DNA from: an uncultured Odoribacter sp.
GTDB lineage: Bacteria; Bacteroidota; Bacteroidia; Bacteroidales; Marinifilaceae
Length of the DNA stretch: 56,121 nt
Assembly (NCBI GenBank): GCA_910588375.1
Contig: CAJUQA010000020.1
Span: 1 to 56,121, forward strand
Direction: 5' to 3'
Notes under the pieces: model-generated
What the model saw: the letters and a program-made list of their open reading frames with translations, nothing else
Databases searched by the model: none
Told to the model about the DNA's origin: nothing
Made by a program: the position numbers and the translations under genes
Part shown: piece after piece, positions 43,589 through 51,959 of the stretch
Position numbering within the stretch: position 1 is the first letter of the stretch
How the letters are laid out: each line of letters opens with the position of its first letter

Positions 43589-44932
43589 ATGAATATCGTT
43601 ATTGCCGGTGCCGGCGCAGTTGGAACACATCTTGCCAAGATGCTCAGCAGACAGGAACACAATATCCTACTGCTTGATTCCGATCAGGAAAAAATAGAAA
43701 ATCTGGAAAGCCAACTGGATATTATGTCGATAGTCGGGTCGTGTACCTCCATCGGGGCCCTGAAAGATGCGGAAGTCGGCAAATGCGACTTGTATATCGC
43801 TGTCAATCCTTTAGAGGAACAGAATATCAATTCAGCCATACTCGCCAAAAAATTAGGTGCGAAACGGACCATTGCCCGCGTAAATAACAGCGAATATCTG
43901 GAAAATGAAAATGCCGAATATCTCAAATCCATCGGCATCGACACGCTGATTTATCCCGAAAGACTGGCTGCGGAAGAGATTGTGGCCTCCCTAAAGCAAA
44001 TCGGCTCCCGTCAATTACACGAATTTTCGGACGGACGGCTACAACTGATTGGCATCAAATTGTGGGACAATGCCCTTATTCTGAACCATACCCTTGCCAA
44101 AATGGGTGAGATATACGGTGCCGACCAGTTTCGGGTGGTTGCCATCAAACGGGAAGACAAAACAATCATCCCCCGGGGAAACGACACATTAAAATACGGC
44201 GATCTGATTTTTGTAGTCACCACTCCTTCATTTATTCCCAATGTGTTTACCCTCTGCGGAAAAGAGGAGTTTGAAATAAAGAATATCGTCATTGTAGGCG
44301 CTTCCCGCATCGGAGTAAAAACAGCTTCTTTGCTTGAAAAAAACTATAATGTCAAAATTATAGAAAAAGACCGCGAGAAATGCATTCAGTTAGCCGACAA
44401 ACTCAAATCGACCCTGATTATTAACGGTGACGGCCGGGACTTGGGGCTTTTACGGGAAGAAGGCATAAAAAATATCGACGCATTTATCAGCGTAACAAAA
44501 TCGTCGGAAACCAATATCCTTTCCTGCCTGTTAGCCAAGAAAATGGGAGTCAAAAAGAGCGTAGCGGAAGTGGAAAACATCGATTACATCGATTTGGCCG
44601 AAAACATAGGCATCGGCACATTAATCAATACCAAACTGATTGCCGCCTCCCACATCTACAGATACACCATGAATGTTGACGTCAAGCACTTGAAATTCCT
44701 CACATTCTCGGAAGCGGAAGTATTCGAATTGGAAGCGGAAGAAGGTGCCAGAATAACCAAACATGAGTTGAAAGACGTACACTTTCCGGAAGATGCGACT
44801 ATCGGAGGGGTTATCCGCGGCGATAAAACCATTATTGCCAAAGGAGACGTACAGATTATGCCGGGAGACAATGTGGTCATCTTTGCCCTCCCCAACGCCG
44901 TGAAAAAAGTCATTAAATATTTTCAGAAATAA
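43589..44932 (+). CDS. trkA: Trk system potassium uptake regulatory subunit TrkA
   Basis: Peripheral cytoplasmic subunit of 447 residues that gates the TrkH channel by nucleotide binding. It is a tandem duplication: RCK-N domain one opens with IVIAGAGAVGTHLAKMLSRQ and contains the acidic end of beta-2 (LLLDSDQEK); domain two opens with IVIVGASRIGVKTASLLEKN with IIEKDREKC. Each is followed by a TrkA-C domain (IGIKLWDNALILNHTL near 150; FELEAEEGARITKHELKD near 375). The length is normal. trkH follows 22 nt downstream, giving a complete two-gene potassium uptake system. Confidence 0.96.
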   Translation: MNIVIAGAGAVGTHLAKMLSRQEHNILLLDSDQEKIENLESQLDIMSIVGSCTSIGALKDAEVGKCDLYIAVNPLEEQNINSAILAKKLGAKRTIARVNNSEYLENENAEYLKSIGIDTLIYPERLAAEEIVASLKQIGSRQLHEFSDGRLQLIGIKLWDNALILNHTLAKMGEIYGADQFRVVAIKREDKTIIPRGNDTLKYGDLIFVVTTPSFIPNVFTLCGKEEFEIKNIVIVGASRIGVKTASLLEKNYNVKIIEKDREKCIQLADKLKSTLIINGDGRDLGLLREEGIKNIDAFISVTKSSETNILSCLLAKKMGVKKSVAEVENIDYIDLAENIGIGTLINTKLIAASHIYRYTMNVDVKHLKFLTFSEAEVFELEAEEGARITKHELKDVHFPEDATIGGVIRGDKTIIAKGDVQIMPGDNVVIFALPNAVKKVIKYFQK

Positions 44933-44954
44933 GGCAATAAAGGCAACTTAAATC

Positions 44955-46403
44955 ATGATAAATATCCGATTCATAGCAAACCTCATTGGCCGGTTGATGC
45001 TGATTGAGAGTGCCTGTTTTTTACTTTGTGTCATCATTTCACTGATTTATGGGGAACATGATTCCAAGGCATTTGCCATTTCAGCAGTAATAACAGCAGT
45101 AACAGGGGTGTTTATGGTTTATTCCATCCAGGCCCCGGATAAAATCCTGGCCAAAAAAGACGGTTATTTCACGGTCACCTTCATCTGGCTGATTTTTTCT
45201 CTGTTCGGATGTTTGCCTTTCATCCTAAGCGGAAGCATCCCTTCTTTTGTCGATGCTTTTTTTGAAACAATGTCGGGTTTCACCACGACCGGCTCTTCCA
45301 TTCTGAATAATATTGAATCCCTTCCCCATGCCACTCTGTTCTGGCGTTCAATGACACAATGGTTAGGCGGCTTGGGAATCGCCGTTCTGTTCCTTGCCAT
45401 CCTCCCCAGTCTGGGTATCGAAGGCCGGGATCTCTATGTTGCCGAAGTGACGGGACCCACCCATAGCAAAATGGCTGCCACATTCAAATCCTCCGCCCGA
45501 AAATTGTGGTTGTTTTATTTTGCCTGCACACTTATCGAAACGATTTTATTGACTATCGGCGGCATGTCCTTTTTCGACGCCATCTGTCATGCTTTCGCTA
45601 CCATGGGCACGGGAGGTTTCTCTACGAAACAGGACAGCATCGCCTACTGGGATTCACCCTATATCCAATATGTGATTATCATATTCATGGTGATTGCCGC
45701 CACTAATTTCAGCTTATATTATGTAGCGCTGAAAGGAGAAGGCGGGAAACTGTTCCGGGACGAAGAATTCAGGTGGTATATGATTATCATCTTCGCCGCG
45801 ACACTGCTCATCGCTTCCGGACTTTACCTTGCCCACTGGGATACTCTGGACACCTGTTTCCGCGATGCCCTTTTCCAAGTGACGACCATTATGACAACGA
45901 CCGGATTTGCGACGGCCAATTATCTCTCATGGCCCACATTATTGGGGCTTATTATTTTTATATTGATGTTTATCGGAGCCTGTGCCGGCTCAACATCGGG
46001 AGGTATGAAAGTAATCCGGGTACTTCTGTTGTTTAAAAATTCTGCCGCCGAAATGAAAAGGATTATTCATCCCAACGCGGTCATTAATGTCAAATACAAT
46101 AATAAAAGTGTACATCCGACAATCATGAACAGCGTGATGGGGTTCTCCATCCTTTTTATCATCGTCTTCGGTATCGGAAGCATCATCATGGCCTTCTTTA
46201 CCGACGACATTGCTACGGCATGCAGTTCGGTACTTACGAGTATGAGCAACATCGGACCGGGATTCGGGAGCATCGGACCGACGGAGAATTTTTCCCAATT
46301 GAATGATTTCGCCAAAATATTCCTGTCGCTTCTGATGTTGATAGGACGTCTGGAAATTTTTACGGTTCTGGTACTCTTTACAAAAGCATTCTGGAAGAAA
46401 TAG
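44955..46403 (+). CDS. trkH: Trk/Ktr potassium transporter membrane subunit TrkH
   Basis: Potassium channel-like membrane protein of 482 residues with four repeated M1-P-M2 units. Pore-loop filter sequences are visible: ETMSGFTTTGSSILNNI, FATMGTGGFSTKQDS, VTTIMTTTGFATANYLSW and TSMSNIGPGFGSIGPTENF, each centred on the filter glycine. GGMKVIRVLLLFKNS follows the third unit. It works with TrkA encoded directly upstream. The gene ends 5 nt before the stop codon of the convergent Sua5-type gene. Confidence 0.96.
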   Translation: MINIRFIANLIGRLMLIESACFLLCVIISLIYGEHDSKAFAISAVITAVTGVFMVYSIQAPDKILAKKDGYFTVTFIWLIFSLFGCLPFILSGSIPSFVDAFFETMSGFTTTGSSILNNIESLPHATLFWRSMTQWLGGLGIAVLFLAILPSLGIEGRDLYVAEVTGPTHSKMAATFKSSARKLWLFYFACTLIETILLTIGGMSFFDAICHAFATMGTGGFSTKQDSIAYWDSPYIQYVIIIFMVIAATNFSLYYVALKGEGGKLFRDEEFRWYMIIIFAATLLIASGLYLAHWDTLDTCFRDALFQVTTIMTTTGFATANYLSWPTLLGLIIFILMFIGACAGSTSGGMKVIRVLLLFKNSAAEMKRIIHPNAVINVKYNNKSVHPTIMNSVMGFSILFIIVFGIGSIIMAFFTDDIATACSSVLTSMSNIGPGFGSIGPTENFSQLNDFAKIFLSLLMLIGRLEIFTVLVLFTKAFWKK

Positions 46404-46408
46404 CCCGG

Positions 46409-47014
46409 CTATAATTCGCCCAGCCCCTGACGGACGATTTCCATCGTTTCTCCCGTACAGTCCACGACAGTAGAGGCTACATTCCGACCGTATCCCCCGT
46501 CGATAACCAAATCCACCCGGTTTGCATACTTCTCATGAATCAATTCCGGGTCGGTCATATATTCTATCACTTCATCTTCATCACGCACGGAAGTGGTCAG
46601 CAAAGGATGCCCCAGTTCTTCGACAATAGCCATAACAATTCGGTTGGCCGGTATCCGGATTCCTATCGTCTTTCTCCGATTCATCAACACATTGGGCAAC
46701 TTGCTTGTGGCATTCAAAATAAAAGTGAAAGGACCCGGCAATGCGCGCTTCATCGTCTTAAAAACCTCATTCCCGATTTTAGCATATTCCGAAATATTGC
46801 TCAAATCACGGCATATCATGGAAAAATTCGCTTTCTCCGGCTTTACGCCCTTCAGTTGCGCCACCCGCTGGACGGCCTTCACATTATAAATATCACATCC
46901 GATGGCGTAAACGGTATCGGTGGGGTAAACAATTACCCCACCTTTTTCCAATACTTCGACAACCTTAAGGAGATCCCTGGCATTCGGGTTATCCTCAAAC
47001 AATCTAATAAACAT
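46409..47014 (-). CDS. Sua5/YciO/YrdC family protein, probable L-threonylcarbamoyladenylate synthase
   Basis: Protein of 201 residues with the YrdC fold. IVYPTDTVYAIGCDIYN near residue 31 binds the nucleotide, and GPFTFILNATSKLPN and TIGIRIPANRIVMAIVEEL are conserved. TsaC/Sua5 makes threonylcarbamoyl-AMP for the t6A modification of tRNAs that read ANN codons. The protein resembles the YciO branch, whose function is less certain, because the lysine-rich motif near residue 53 reads LKGVKPEKANFSMIC rather than the canonical KxR form. The fructose-6-phosphate aldolase-like gene lies 5 nt upstream on the same strand, so both are probably co-transcribed. Confidence 0.86.
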   Translation of the reverse strand: MFIRLFEDNPNARDLLKVVEVLEKGGVIVYPTDTVYAIGCDIYNVKAVQRVAQLKGVKPEKANFSMICRDLSNISEYAKIGNEVFKTMKRALPGPFTFILNATSKLPNVLMNRRKTIGIRIPANRIVMAIVEELGHPLLTTSVRDEDEVIEYMTDPELIHEKYANRVDLVIDGGYGRNVASTVVDCTGETMEIVRQGLGEL

Positions 47015-47019
47015 ACAGA

Positions 47020-47676
47020 TTAGGAATTCACTTTCTTATGGTCTGCCAAAAATTTCTGCAAACCGCTATCGGTCAGCGGGTGATTCAGCAATCCTTTTAT
47101 GGCGCTTAAAGGACAGGTTGCCACATCCGCTCCGGCCTCAATACATTGGATAATGTGTTGGGTGCTCCGGATGGAAGCCGCCAATACCTGGGTCTCAAAA
47201 CCGTAATAATTGAACATATCCACGATTTTTTCCACCAATTCTATGCCATCACTGGCAATGTCATCCAAACGTCCCACAAAAGGAGAAACGTAGGTTGCTC
47301 CGGCTTTTGCCGCCAACAACGCCTGACCGGGTGAAAAAATCAATGTACAATTGGTACGGATACCCTTCTCCGAAAAATATTTTATAGCTTTTATTCCGTC
47401 TGCAATACAAGGTACTTTCACCACGATATTCGGGTGCAGGGCCGCCAGCGCCGTTCCTTCTTTTATCATGCTTTCATAATCGGTAGCAATTACTTCCGCA
47501 CTCACATCCCCTTTGACAATGTTGCAGATTTCCACATAGTGTTTATTACAATTTTCCTCCCCTTTAATTCCTTCCTTTGCCATCAGGGAAGGATTGGTAG
47601 TTACCCCGTCCAACACACCGAGTTCATTGGCCTCGCGTATCTGATCCAGATTTGCCGTATCAATAAAAAATTTCAT
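47020..47676 (-). CDS. Small transaldolase / fructose-6-phosphate aldolase family protein
   Basis: Class I aldolase barrel of 218 residues, the short decameric form. Landmarks: FIDTANLDQIREANELGVLD, GVTTNPSLMAKEG, IVVKVPCIADGIKAI (with the Schiff-base lysine), TNCTLIFSPGQALLAAKAGA, YVSPFVGRLDDI and ADVATCPLSAIKGLLNHPLT. Short transaldolases of this type supply the non-oxidative pentose phosphate pathway in many Bacteroidetes, whereas others cleave fructose 6-phosphate; the sequence alone does not separate the two. A candidate promoter lies about 50 bp upstream. Confidence 0.93.
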   Translation of the reverse strand: MKFFIDTANLDQIREANELGVLDGVTTNPSLMAKEGIKGEENCNKHYVEICNIVKGDVSAEVIATDYESMIKEGTALAALHPNIVVKVPCIADGIKAIKYFSEKGIRTNCTLIFSPGQALLAAKAGATYVSPFVGRLDDIASDGIELVEKIVDMFNYYGFETQVLAASIRSTQHIIQCIEAGADVATCPLSAIKGLLNHPLTDSGLQKFLADHKKVNS

Positions 47677-47724
47677 GATGCTTTATTTTTGTTTGGTAAA
47701 ATGGTTCTATATCTCACTCCCTAA

Positions 47725-47732
47725 CAAAAGTA
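47725..47732 (-). promoter_or_regulatory. Candidate -7 box of the transaldolase gene
   Basis: Minus-strand TACTTTTG matches TAnnTTTG; predicted start near 47718, about 42 nt before the start codon. Confidence 0.42.
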
Positions 47733-47827
47733 AAATTTTATCGTCAATAAAAAAAATTTGCCATATCTGTATCCACTCAAATTACAGACATATTAGTTCC
47801 GAATCAAAAAGAATATGTTTTTGATGC

Positions 47828-47867
47828 AAAAAGAGCCTCTTTTTGGAGTAAAAAGAGGCTCTTTTTT
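47828..47867 (-). terminator. Strong terminator after the ORF6N gene
   Basis: Perfect 17-bp stem (47828-47844 with 47850-47866) around a 5-nt loop. A and T runs allow it to work in either direction. It lies 39 bp past the ORF6N stop codon. Confidence 0.87.
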
Positions 47868-47889
47868 AAATAGACTCGGAGATGTTGAA

Positions 47890-47898
47890 CTGTTATCG
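47890..47898. repeat. 9-bp copy of a tRNA-Thr 3'-end sequence (att-like)
   Basis: CTGTTATCG also occurs at 48570-48578, inside the acceptor/T-stem end of tRNA-Thr(GGT). The two copies are direct repeats that enclose the ORF6N gene. A 9-bp match is short and may be chance. Confidence 0.35.
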
Positions 47899-47905
47899 TG
47901 TTTCT

Positions 47906-48529
47906 TCAGTCTTCATTTCCATAAGATGTCTCAGGTTCTTCCACAATGTCAGGTCCGTCTTCACGACGTTTGCGTTTGACGGTATGTTTGAGTTTTCCGA
48001 TGAAGAAATTGAGTTCTATGGATGTTTCTGTCTCATCTGTACGGAGCTCCGGGAGCACAATGTCGGAAAGTACTTCCGAAAACCGGCTCATTACCCCTTT
48101 TTGTTTCTCCGGATTGCGTTCATTATGGAGATTTATAAGATTACGCTGCAAGTCTTTCACGGCGGCAAATGTCTCAATGATTTCGAGTGTGGCTTCTGTA
48201 GCCTGCTTGCTTTTAAGAATGGTGGCAAGCATATAAAGTCCTTTCTCGGTAAATGCCTTGGGAGCAATCGATGAATACTTAGAAGAGACGAAGCGGTCAA
48301 AATTTTTGACCAGTTGCTTATGTTCTTCTCGGTCAAGGGCAATCACATATCCGGCAGGGAATTTGGCCGGATTATTTTTTACGGCTTGGTTTACCTCTTT
48401 GGTTGTGACCCCATAAAGGTCAGCCACGTCTCTATCTATGAGTACGGCTTGCTCGCGCAACATTATGATTTTTTCTTTTAGAGAAAAAGGGAGTGCCAAA
48501 GAATTCGATGTATGATTGATATCTTTCAT
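47906..48529 (-). CDS. ORF6N domain-containing protein (phage-type DNA-binding/antirepressor domain)
   Basis: Protein of 207 residues. The N-terminal half is the ORF6N domain (IIMLREQAVLIDRDVADLYGV, VTTKEVNQAVKNNPAKFP, KAFTEKGLYMLATILKSKQA), a DNA-binding module common in phage antirepressors and found widely in Bacteroidetes chromosomes. The C-terminal part is helical and charged, with a basic patch near residue 187 (KLKHTVKRKRRED), and has no known function. A TTG at 48547 would extend the frame into the tRNA terminator; the ATG at 48529 is preferred. It starts 3 bp past the A run of that terminator, and no promoter of its own is evident. Its position beside a tRNA suggests it came with an integrated element. 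Confidence 0.84.
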   Translation of the reverse strand: MKDINHTSNSLALPFSLKEKIIMLREQAVLIDRDVADLYGVTTKEVNQAVKNNPAKFPAGYVIALDREEHKQLVKNFDRFVSSKYSSIAPKAFTEKGLYMLATILKSKQATEATLEIIETFAAVKDLQRNLINLHNERNPEKQKGVMSRFSEVLSDIVLPELRTDETETSIELNFFIGKLKHTVKRKRREDGPDIVEEPETSYGNED

Positions 48530-48531
48530 AA

Positions 48532-48560
48532 TAAAAAAAGCCTGCAAAGCAGCAGGCTTT
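48532..48560 (-). terminator. Terminator of the SRP RNA/tRNA-Thr unit
   Basis: 9-bp stem (48537-48545 with 48552-48560), 6-nt loop, then a T run on the minus strand. It follows tRNA-Thr(GGT) by 7 bp. Confidence 0.82.
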
Positions 48561-48567
48561 CCGATTG

Positions 48568-48639
<72 letters not shown>

Positions 48640-48656
48640 AAATTAGAACTTTTCCG

Positions 48657-48730
48657 AGCCTCTTGTCGGATTCGAACCAACGACCCCGAGATTACAAATC
48701 ACGTGCTCTGGCCAGCTGAGCTAAAGAGGC
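48657..48730 (-). tRNA. tRNA-Thr (anticodon TGT)
   Basis: Minus-strand cloverleaf: acceptor GCCTCTT paired with AAGAGGC, D-arm GCTC/GAGC, anticodon loop TTTGTAA with TGT, T-arm GTTGG-TTCGAAT-CCGAC. The anticodon stem CGTGA/TCTCG has one U-U mismatch at pair 29-41. It reads ACA and related codons. CCA is not encoded. Confidence 0.92.
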
Positions 48731-48735
48731 GAAAT

Positions 48736-48832
48736 GGGTAAGCGAACTATGTCGCACCGCTACAACCACCTACCCTTGCTGCCTTCCGACCCTGGGGGGA
48801 TTCGACAGGAGCTGGTCGCATAGGACTTACCC
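48736..48832 (-). ncRNA. ffs: Signal recognition particle RNA (4.5S, small bacterial type)
   Basis: The minus strand folds into one long hairpin: the ends GGGTAAG and CTTACCC pair, as do inner segments on each side. The apical region contains GGTCGGAAGGCAGCAAGG, the conserved SRP tetraloop domain with the Ffh-binding symmetric and asymmetric loops (GGAAG...AGCA). The length is about 97 nt. Transcription from the promoter at 48868-48838 would start on its first base. Its receptor FtsY is encoded about 5 kb downstream. Confidence 0.92.
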
Positions 48833-48837
48833 GGGCA

Positions 48838-48868
48838 CAAAAGTACAAAATTCCTGAATCCTACCAAA
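48838..48868 (-). promoter_or_regulatory. Promoter of the SRP RNA/tRNA-Thr unit
   Basis: On the minus strand TTTG (48868-48865) and TACTTTTG (48845-48838) are separated by exactly 19 bp, a textbook Bacteroidetes -33/-7 pair. The expected start falls at 48831-48832, the 5' end of the SRP RNA. Confidence 0.75.
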
Positions 48869-49037
48869 TTTTTTATCTTCTTTTTATTGTTATTTCCAAC
48901 CTTTATCCGGTAAATCCCCCTCCTTTCCCCGCGTAAACGTTAAAAGACACCTTGTCCGCAACTTGCAGCAAAGATTCACGGTATAAGCAGATACATTGCT
49001 TATCACATAAACCGACAACTATTTTAACTTTCAAATT

Positions 49038-49571
49038 ATGAAAAGTCTGTCCGATTCGGAATTTCTCTATCACCTGAATATTCGCCTGGCGACAAACCAT
49101 AATTATCACAGTAATATAGAAGAAGCCTTATCGCTGATTGGAAAGCGTTTCCAATACGACCGTATCCACATCCTCAAAATTTTTCCGGATAACCATTTCA
49201 TTATTCTTCACGAATGGTGTGCCAACTGTATCCCCACCATGAAAAAACAGATAAAAAAAACACCCTGCTTTATCGAACCCGCACTACAACAGCAGCTAAA
49301 TGAAAAAGCCTATATCCTGATTGACAATCCGGACCAACTTTCCAATCCGGAACTCAAAGAATTTTATAAAAAACATTCCACGGTCAATGCGCTTTTTCTC
49401 CCTTTGTTATTACGCAATTTTTTCTCATTTCTATCCTTTTCCCATTGCCAGAACAAAAAATGCTGGAGCGAAGAAGAAATCCATTTCATGACATTGATCT
49501 CTTCCATCATTGCCGCCAACCTGGAAAAAAATCTGCTCATCACCCATCTTATGCATAAAATCAAAAACTAA
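49038..49571 (+). CDS. GAF domain-like sensory protein
   Basis: Cytoplasmic protein of 177 residues that looks like a single GAF domain: SNIEEALSLIGKRFQYDRIHI at the start, EWCANCIPTMKKQ in the middle, NALFLPLLLRNFFSFLSFSH on the core strand, and the closing helix WSEEEIHFMTLISSIIAANL. Such domains bind small ligands or mediate dimerisation. No output domain is attached. The histidine kinase starts 10 nt downstream, so the GAF protein is probably its separately encoded sensor or partner; the resemblance to the N-terminal GAF segment of larger kinases supports this. The ligand is unknown; five cysteines could allow a redox or metal role. Confidence 0.75.
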   Translation: MKSLSDSEFLYHLNIRLATNHNYHSNIEEALSLIGKRFQYDRIHILKIFPDNHFIILHEWCANCIPTMKKQIKKTPCFIEPALQQQLNEKAYILIDNPDQLSNPELKEFYKKHSTVNALFLPLLLRNFFSFLSFSHCQNKKCWSEEEIHFMTLISSIIAANLEKNLLITHLMHKIKN

Positions 49572-49581
49572 AAGGCATGAT

Positions 49582-50709
49582 ATGGCAAAAAAAGAAAAGG
49601 CATATACCCTATTGGTTATCATTACGACGGAGCAGGAAATGGAAGAAATTTCCACCTCTTTACAAGGAGGAAATTTCATTTTAATAAAACAAATACCTTC
49701 CGACTTCCCTCGCCCTTTTCCCAAAAAAACTCCCGATCTGATACTTCTGAACCCGGAAGTAAACAGTAAATACGGCAACATACAATACCTTCGCAAACAT
49801 CCGGTCACCCGACAAATCCCCATTATTTTCCTTTGTCCCCTGCACCAGGTAAACATTATCAGTGAATGCCTGAATTATCCCTCAACGGATTTCATTACCA
49901 CTCCGCTACAAGGACAGGAACTTCTGCTCCGCATTCAACACCAATTATCGCTGCTCAAAGCCAAACACATCATAAAAAAACAATGTGAACGACTGCAAAA
50001 AACAATTGCTTCCCGCGACAAACTTTATTCCGTCATTGCCCACGATTTAAGAGCCCCTATCAGTACAATCAAAATGATTAACGCCATCATTGAAAGCGAC
50101 AAAAACAAAATCAAAAACATAAGCATACGGGAAAAATTTGAAATGATCAACGAAACGACTGAAGAAGTCTTCAATCTTCTGGAAAACCTATTAAGATGGA
50201 CACAAAATCAAATAGGAAAAACCCGGGTCATCTTTTCCGAATTTGATATCACCGCCGCAATTCAACAGGTACTTTCATTATTTACAACCATCGCCGCCGC
50301 CAAAAACATACACCTCCTTCCCTGTATCCATCTCAAGCTACCCGTATATGCCGACGAAGACATGATTAAAACCGTATTGCGCAATTTAATTTCAAACGCA
50401 ATAAAATTCACTCATCCCGGAGGGAAAATAGAAATTCATTTAACAGCCCAAAAGGAATTCGCTCTGATTTCCGTAAAAGACAACGGCATCGGTTTATCTC
50501 CGGAAGAACAAAAAAACATCAGGACAAATAAAAAAGGATTCACGACCTACGGTACAAAAAATGAAAAAGGATACGGATTAGGCCTCCAGCTTTGCCAAGA
50601 ATTTATCCGCATGAACAAGGGAAAATTCCACATAGTTTCCCAACCGGGGAAAGGCAGCACTTTTTCCTTTACGATTCCCCGAATTCCGAAAGAATCAATC
50701 CCGCTTTAA
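49582..50709 (+). CDS. Histidine kinase with degenerate N-terminal receiver domain
   Basis: Soluble kinase of 375 residues with no membrane helix. Residues about 8-122 have the receiver fold, but the phosphoacceptor Asp is Asn57 (LILLNPEV) and the conserved Lys is Thr107 (DFITTPLQ), so it cannot be phosphorylated in the usual way. A coiled-coil linker leads to the H-box IAHDLRAPISTIK (His154), the N-box NLISNAIKFTH, G1 DNGIGLSPEE and G2 GYGLGLQLC, all intact. The frame is open from 49510 inside the upstream gene; the ATG at 49582 is 10 nt after its stop. No response regulator lies nearby. Its end overlaps the convergent exonuclease gene by 15 nt. Confidence 0.9.
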   Translation: MAKKEKAYTLLVIITTEQEMEEISTSLQGGNFILIKQIPSDFPRPFPKKTPDLILLNPEVNSKYGNIQYLRKHPVTRQIPIIFLCPLHQVNIISECLNYPSTDFITTPLQGQELLLRIQHQLSLLKAKHIIKKQCERLQKTIASRDKLYSVIAHDLRAPISTIKMINAIIESDKNKIKNISIREKFEMINETTEEVFNLLENLLRWTQNQIGKTRVIFSEFDITAAIQQVLSLFTTIAAAKNIHLLPCIHLKLPVYADEDMIKTVLRNLISNAIKFTHPGGKIEIHLTAQKEFALISVKDNGIGLSPEEQKNIRTNKKGFTTYGTKNEKGYGLGLQLCQEFIRMNKGKFHIVSQPGKGSTFSFTIPRIPKESIPL

Positions 50710-51276
50710 CTCGTTATACATCCGCAACGCCCCCCAGGCATCTGTAGAAGCATAACGGATCTGCTGTTCCGTCAGTTGAGGCAATTCCCAATTGGATGTA
50801 CGTTGGCGCTTCGAAATCCGAACGTGAAAAATAATCGCCATTAACTTTGAAAAAGATTTTTCCTCTATTCCGTAATCCTCGACAAAAGCCTGCAAATCTA
50901 AAAAAGCAGCAGGTACAAAACTTCCCAAACGCTGCAAAGCTTTAATATCATCCCGGATCCCCACTCCAATTTTCAGAATCTTATTATCGGACAACAATTG
51001 CTTTAAGGAAGCAGGAAATCCACATTTGTTTAAACGGAAAAGATAAACCCGCTCATGAACAGCCAATTGCAACAGACTCACAGCATGATATTCCCCTTTT
51101 TTAAAAGCCGGCCGGGTCTCCGTATCAAATCCGACACAAGTATGGGCTTCCAGATACTTCACAGCTTCCTCCACTTTTGACGGTTCCTCAATCACAACCA
51201 CATCTCCTCCGTAGACAAAAACAGGAAAGCCGCTTATCTCTTCCGGAGTAATTGTTTTTTTATATATATCACCCAT
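50695..51276 (-). CDS. 3'-5' exonuclease, RNase D/WRN-like DEDDy family
   Basis: Exonuclease domain protein of 193 residues. The acidic active-site residues appear as CVGFDTETRPAF (Asp-x-Glu, motif I), KIGVGIRDDIKALQ (motif II) and IRYASTDAWGALRMYNEL (motif III, Tyr-x3-Asp form). There is no HRDC domain, so it is a single-domain form rather than full RNase D. The substrate, RNA or DNA ends, cannot be told. It is downstream of a DUF5063 gene with a 32-nt gap, so both are likely in one operon; this pairing is common in Bacteroidales. Confidence 0.9.
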   Translation of the reverse strand: MGDIYKKTITPEEISGFPVFVYGGDVVVIEEPSKVEEAVKYLEAHTCVGFDTETRPAFKKGEYHAVSLLQLAVHERVYLFRLNKCGFPASLKQLLSDNKILKIGVGIRDDIKALQRLGSFVPAAFLDLQAFVEDYGIEEKSFSKLMAIIFHVRISKRQRTSNWELPQLTEQQIRYASTDAWGALRMYNELKRD

Positions 51277-51308
51277 GTTTCCCCTGATTTAATTTCTGAA
51301 TACCCGCC

Positions 51309-51845
51309 TCAATCATTGCCTCCTTCATCTTGCAGACGATAAACGACGTCGTGTATAGCCCTCAACACACCCGCACAGGATTTCCCCCAATACAATTCAA
51401 AATTATTATTCAATTCCCATATCGCCTCCTCCATAATCTCAGGCATACCGCAACGATAGGAAAATATGAAATTTTTCAAATCCTGATAAATATCACACAC
51501 TTTCTCCGCAATCGAATTAACCACCGGAGCCTCACTGTATTGCATATTATCATCAAACACTTCCAGATACTCATCATATCGGCCGAACTTATTATGCAAC
51601 TCCGCATACAAATAGTTGTATTGCTCTTCCGTCACACAATCCTCCGCCAATCCTGTTTCGCTACATTCCGACGCAGGCAACAAACTTCCTTTCAAATAAA
51701 TAAGAGGAATAAATTTCTGAAGCCGTTGAACAACATCTTTCCGTTCCATCGACGGAATCGTCTCCACAAAATCACAAAATTCTTTGGCTACAGCGACAAA
51801 TTCGATAACTTCTTTACTATATCCGAAATGTTGAAAATCTTCCAT
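51309..51845 (-). CDS. DUF5063 domain-containing protein
   Basis: Protein of 178 residues, all-helical and acidic by eye. It matches the DUF5063 pattern: VIEFVAVAKEFCDFVE near the start, LQKFIPLIYLKGSLLP, VTEEQYNYLYAELHNKFG and a C-terminal WELNNNFELYWGKSCAGVLR. No catalytic motif is recognisable. The frame extends to a TTG at 51866 that lies inside a candidate -7 box, so the ATG at 51845 is preferred. Coupling to the exonuclease gene hints at a role in nucleic-acid processing, which is inference. Confidence 0.82.
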   Translation of the reverse strand: MEDFQHFGYSKEVIEFVAVAKEFCDFVETIPSMERKDVVQRLQKFIPLIYLKGSLLPASECSETGLAEDCVTEEQYNYLYAELHNKFGRYDEYLEVFDDNMQYSEAPVVNSIAEKVCDIYQDLKNFIFSYRCGMPEIMEEAIWELNNNFELYWGKSCAGVLRAIHDVVYRLQDEGGND

Positions 51846-51863
51846 AAACAACTCTTTAATTCG

Positions 51864-51871
51864 CAAAATTA
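51864..51871 (-). promoter_or_regulatory. Candidate -7 box of the DUF5063-exonuclease operon
   Basis: Minus-strand TAATTTTG matches TAnnTTTG; predicted start near 51857, 12 nt before the ATG at 51845. Confidence 0.42.
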
Positions 51872-51959
51872 CAAAATATAAACGAATATTTCTCCTTCTC
51901 CGGATACTTGTGACTTTAGGTGATTTTTTTCTATCTTCGTAACCTAAAACTGAGAAAGC

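Noticed and set aside
46400..46412. ATAGCC-C-GGCTAT dyad between trkH and the Sua5-type gene as a terminator
   Set aside because: The loop is a single base and there is no T run; it cannot act as an ordinary intrinsic terminator.
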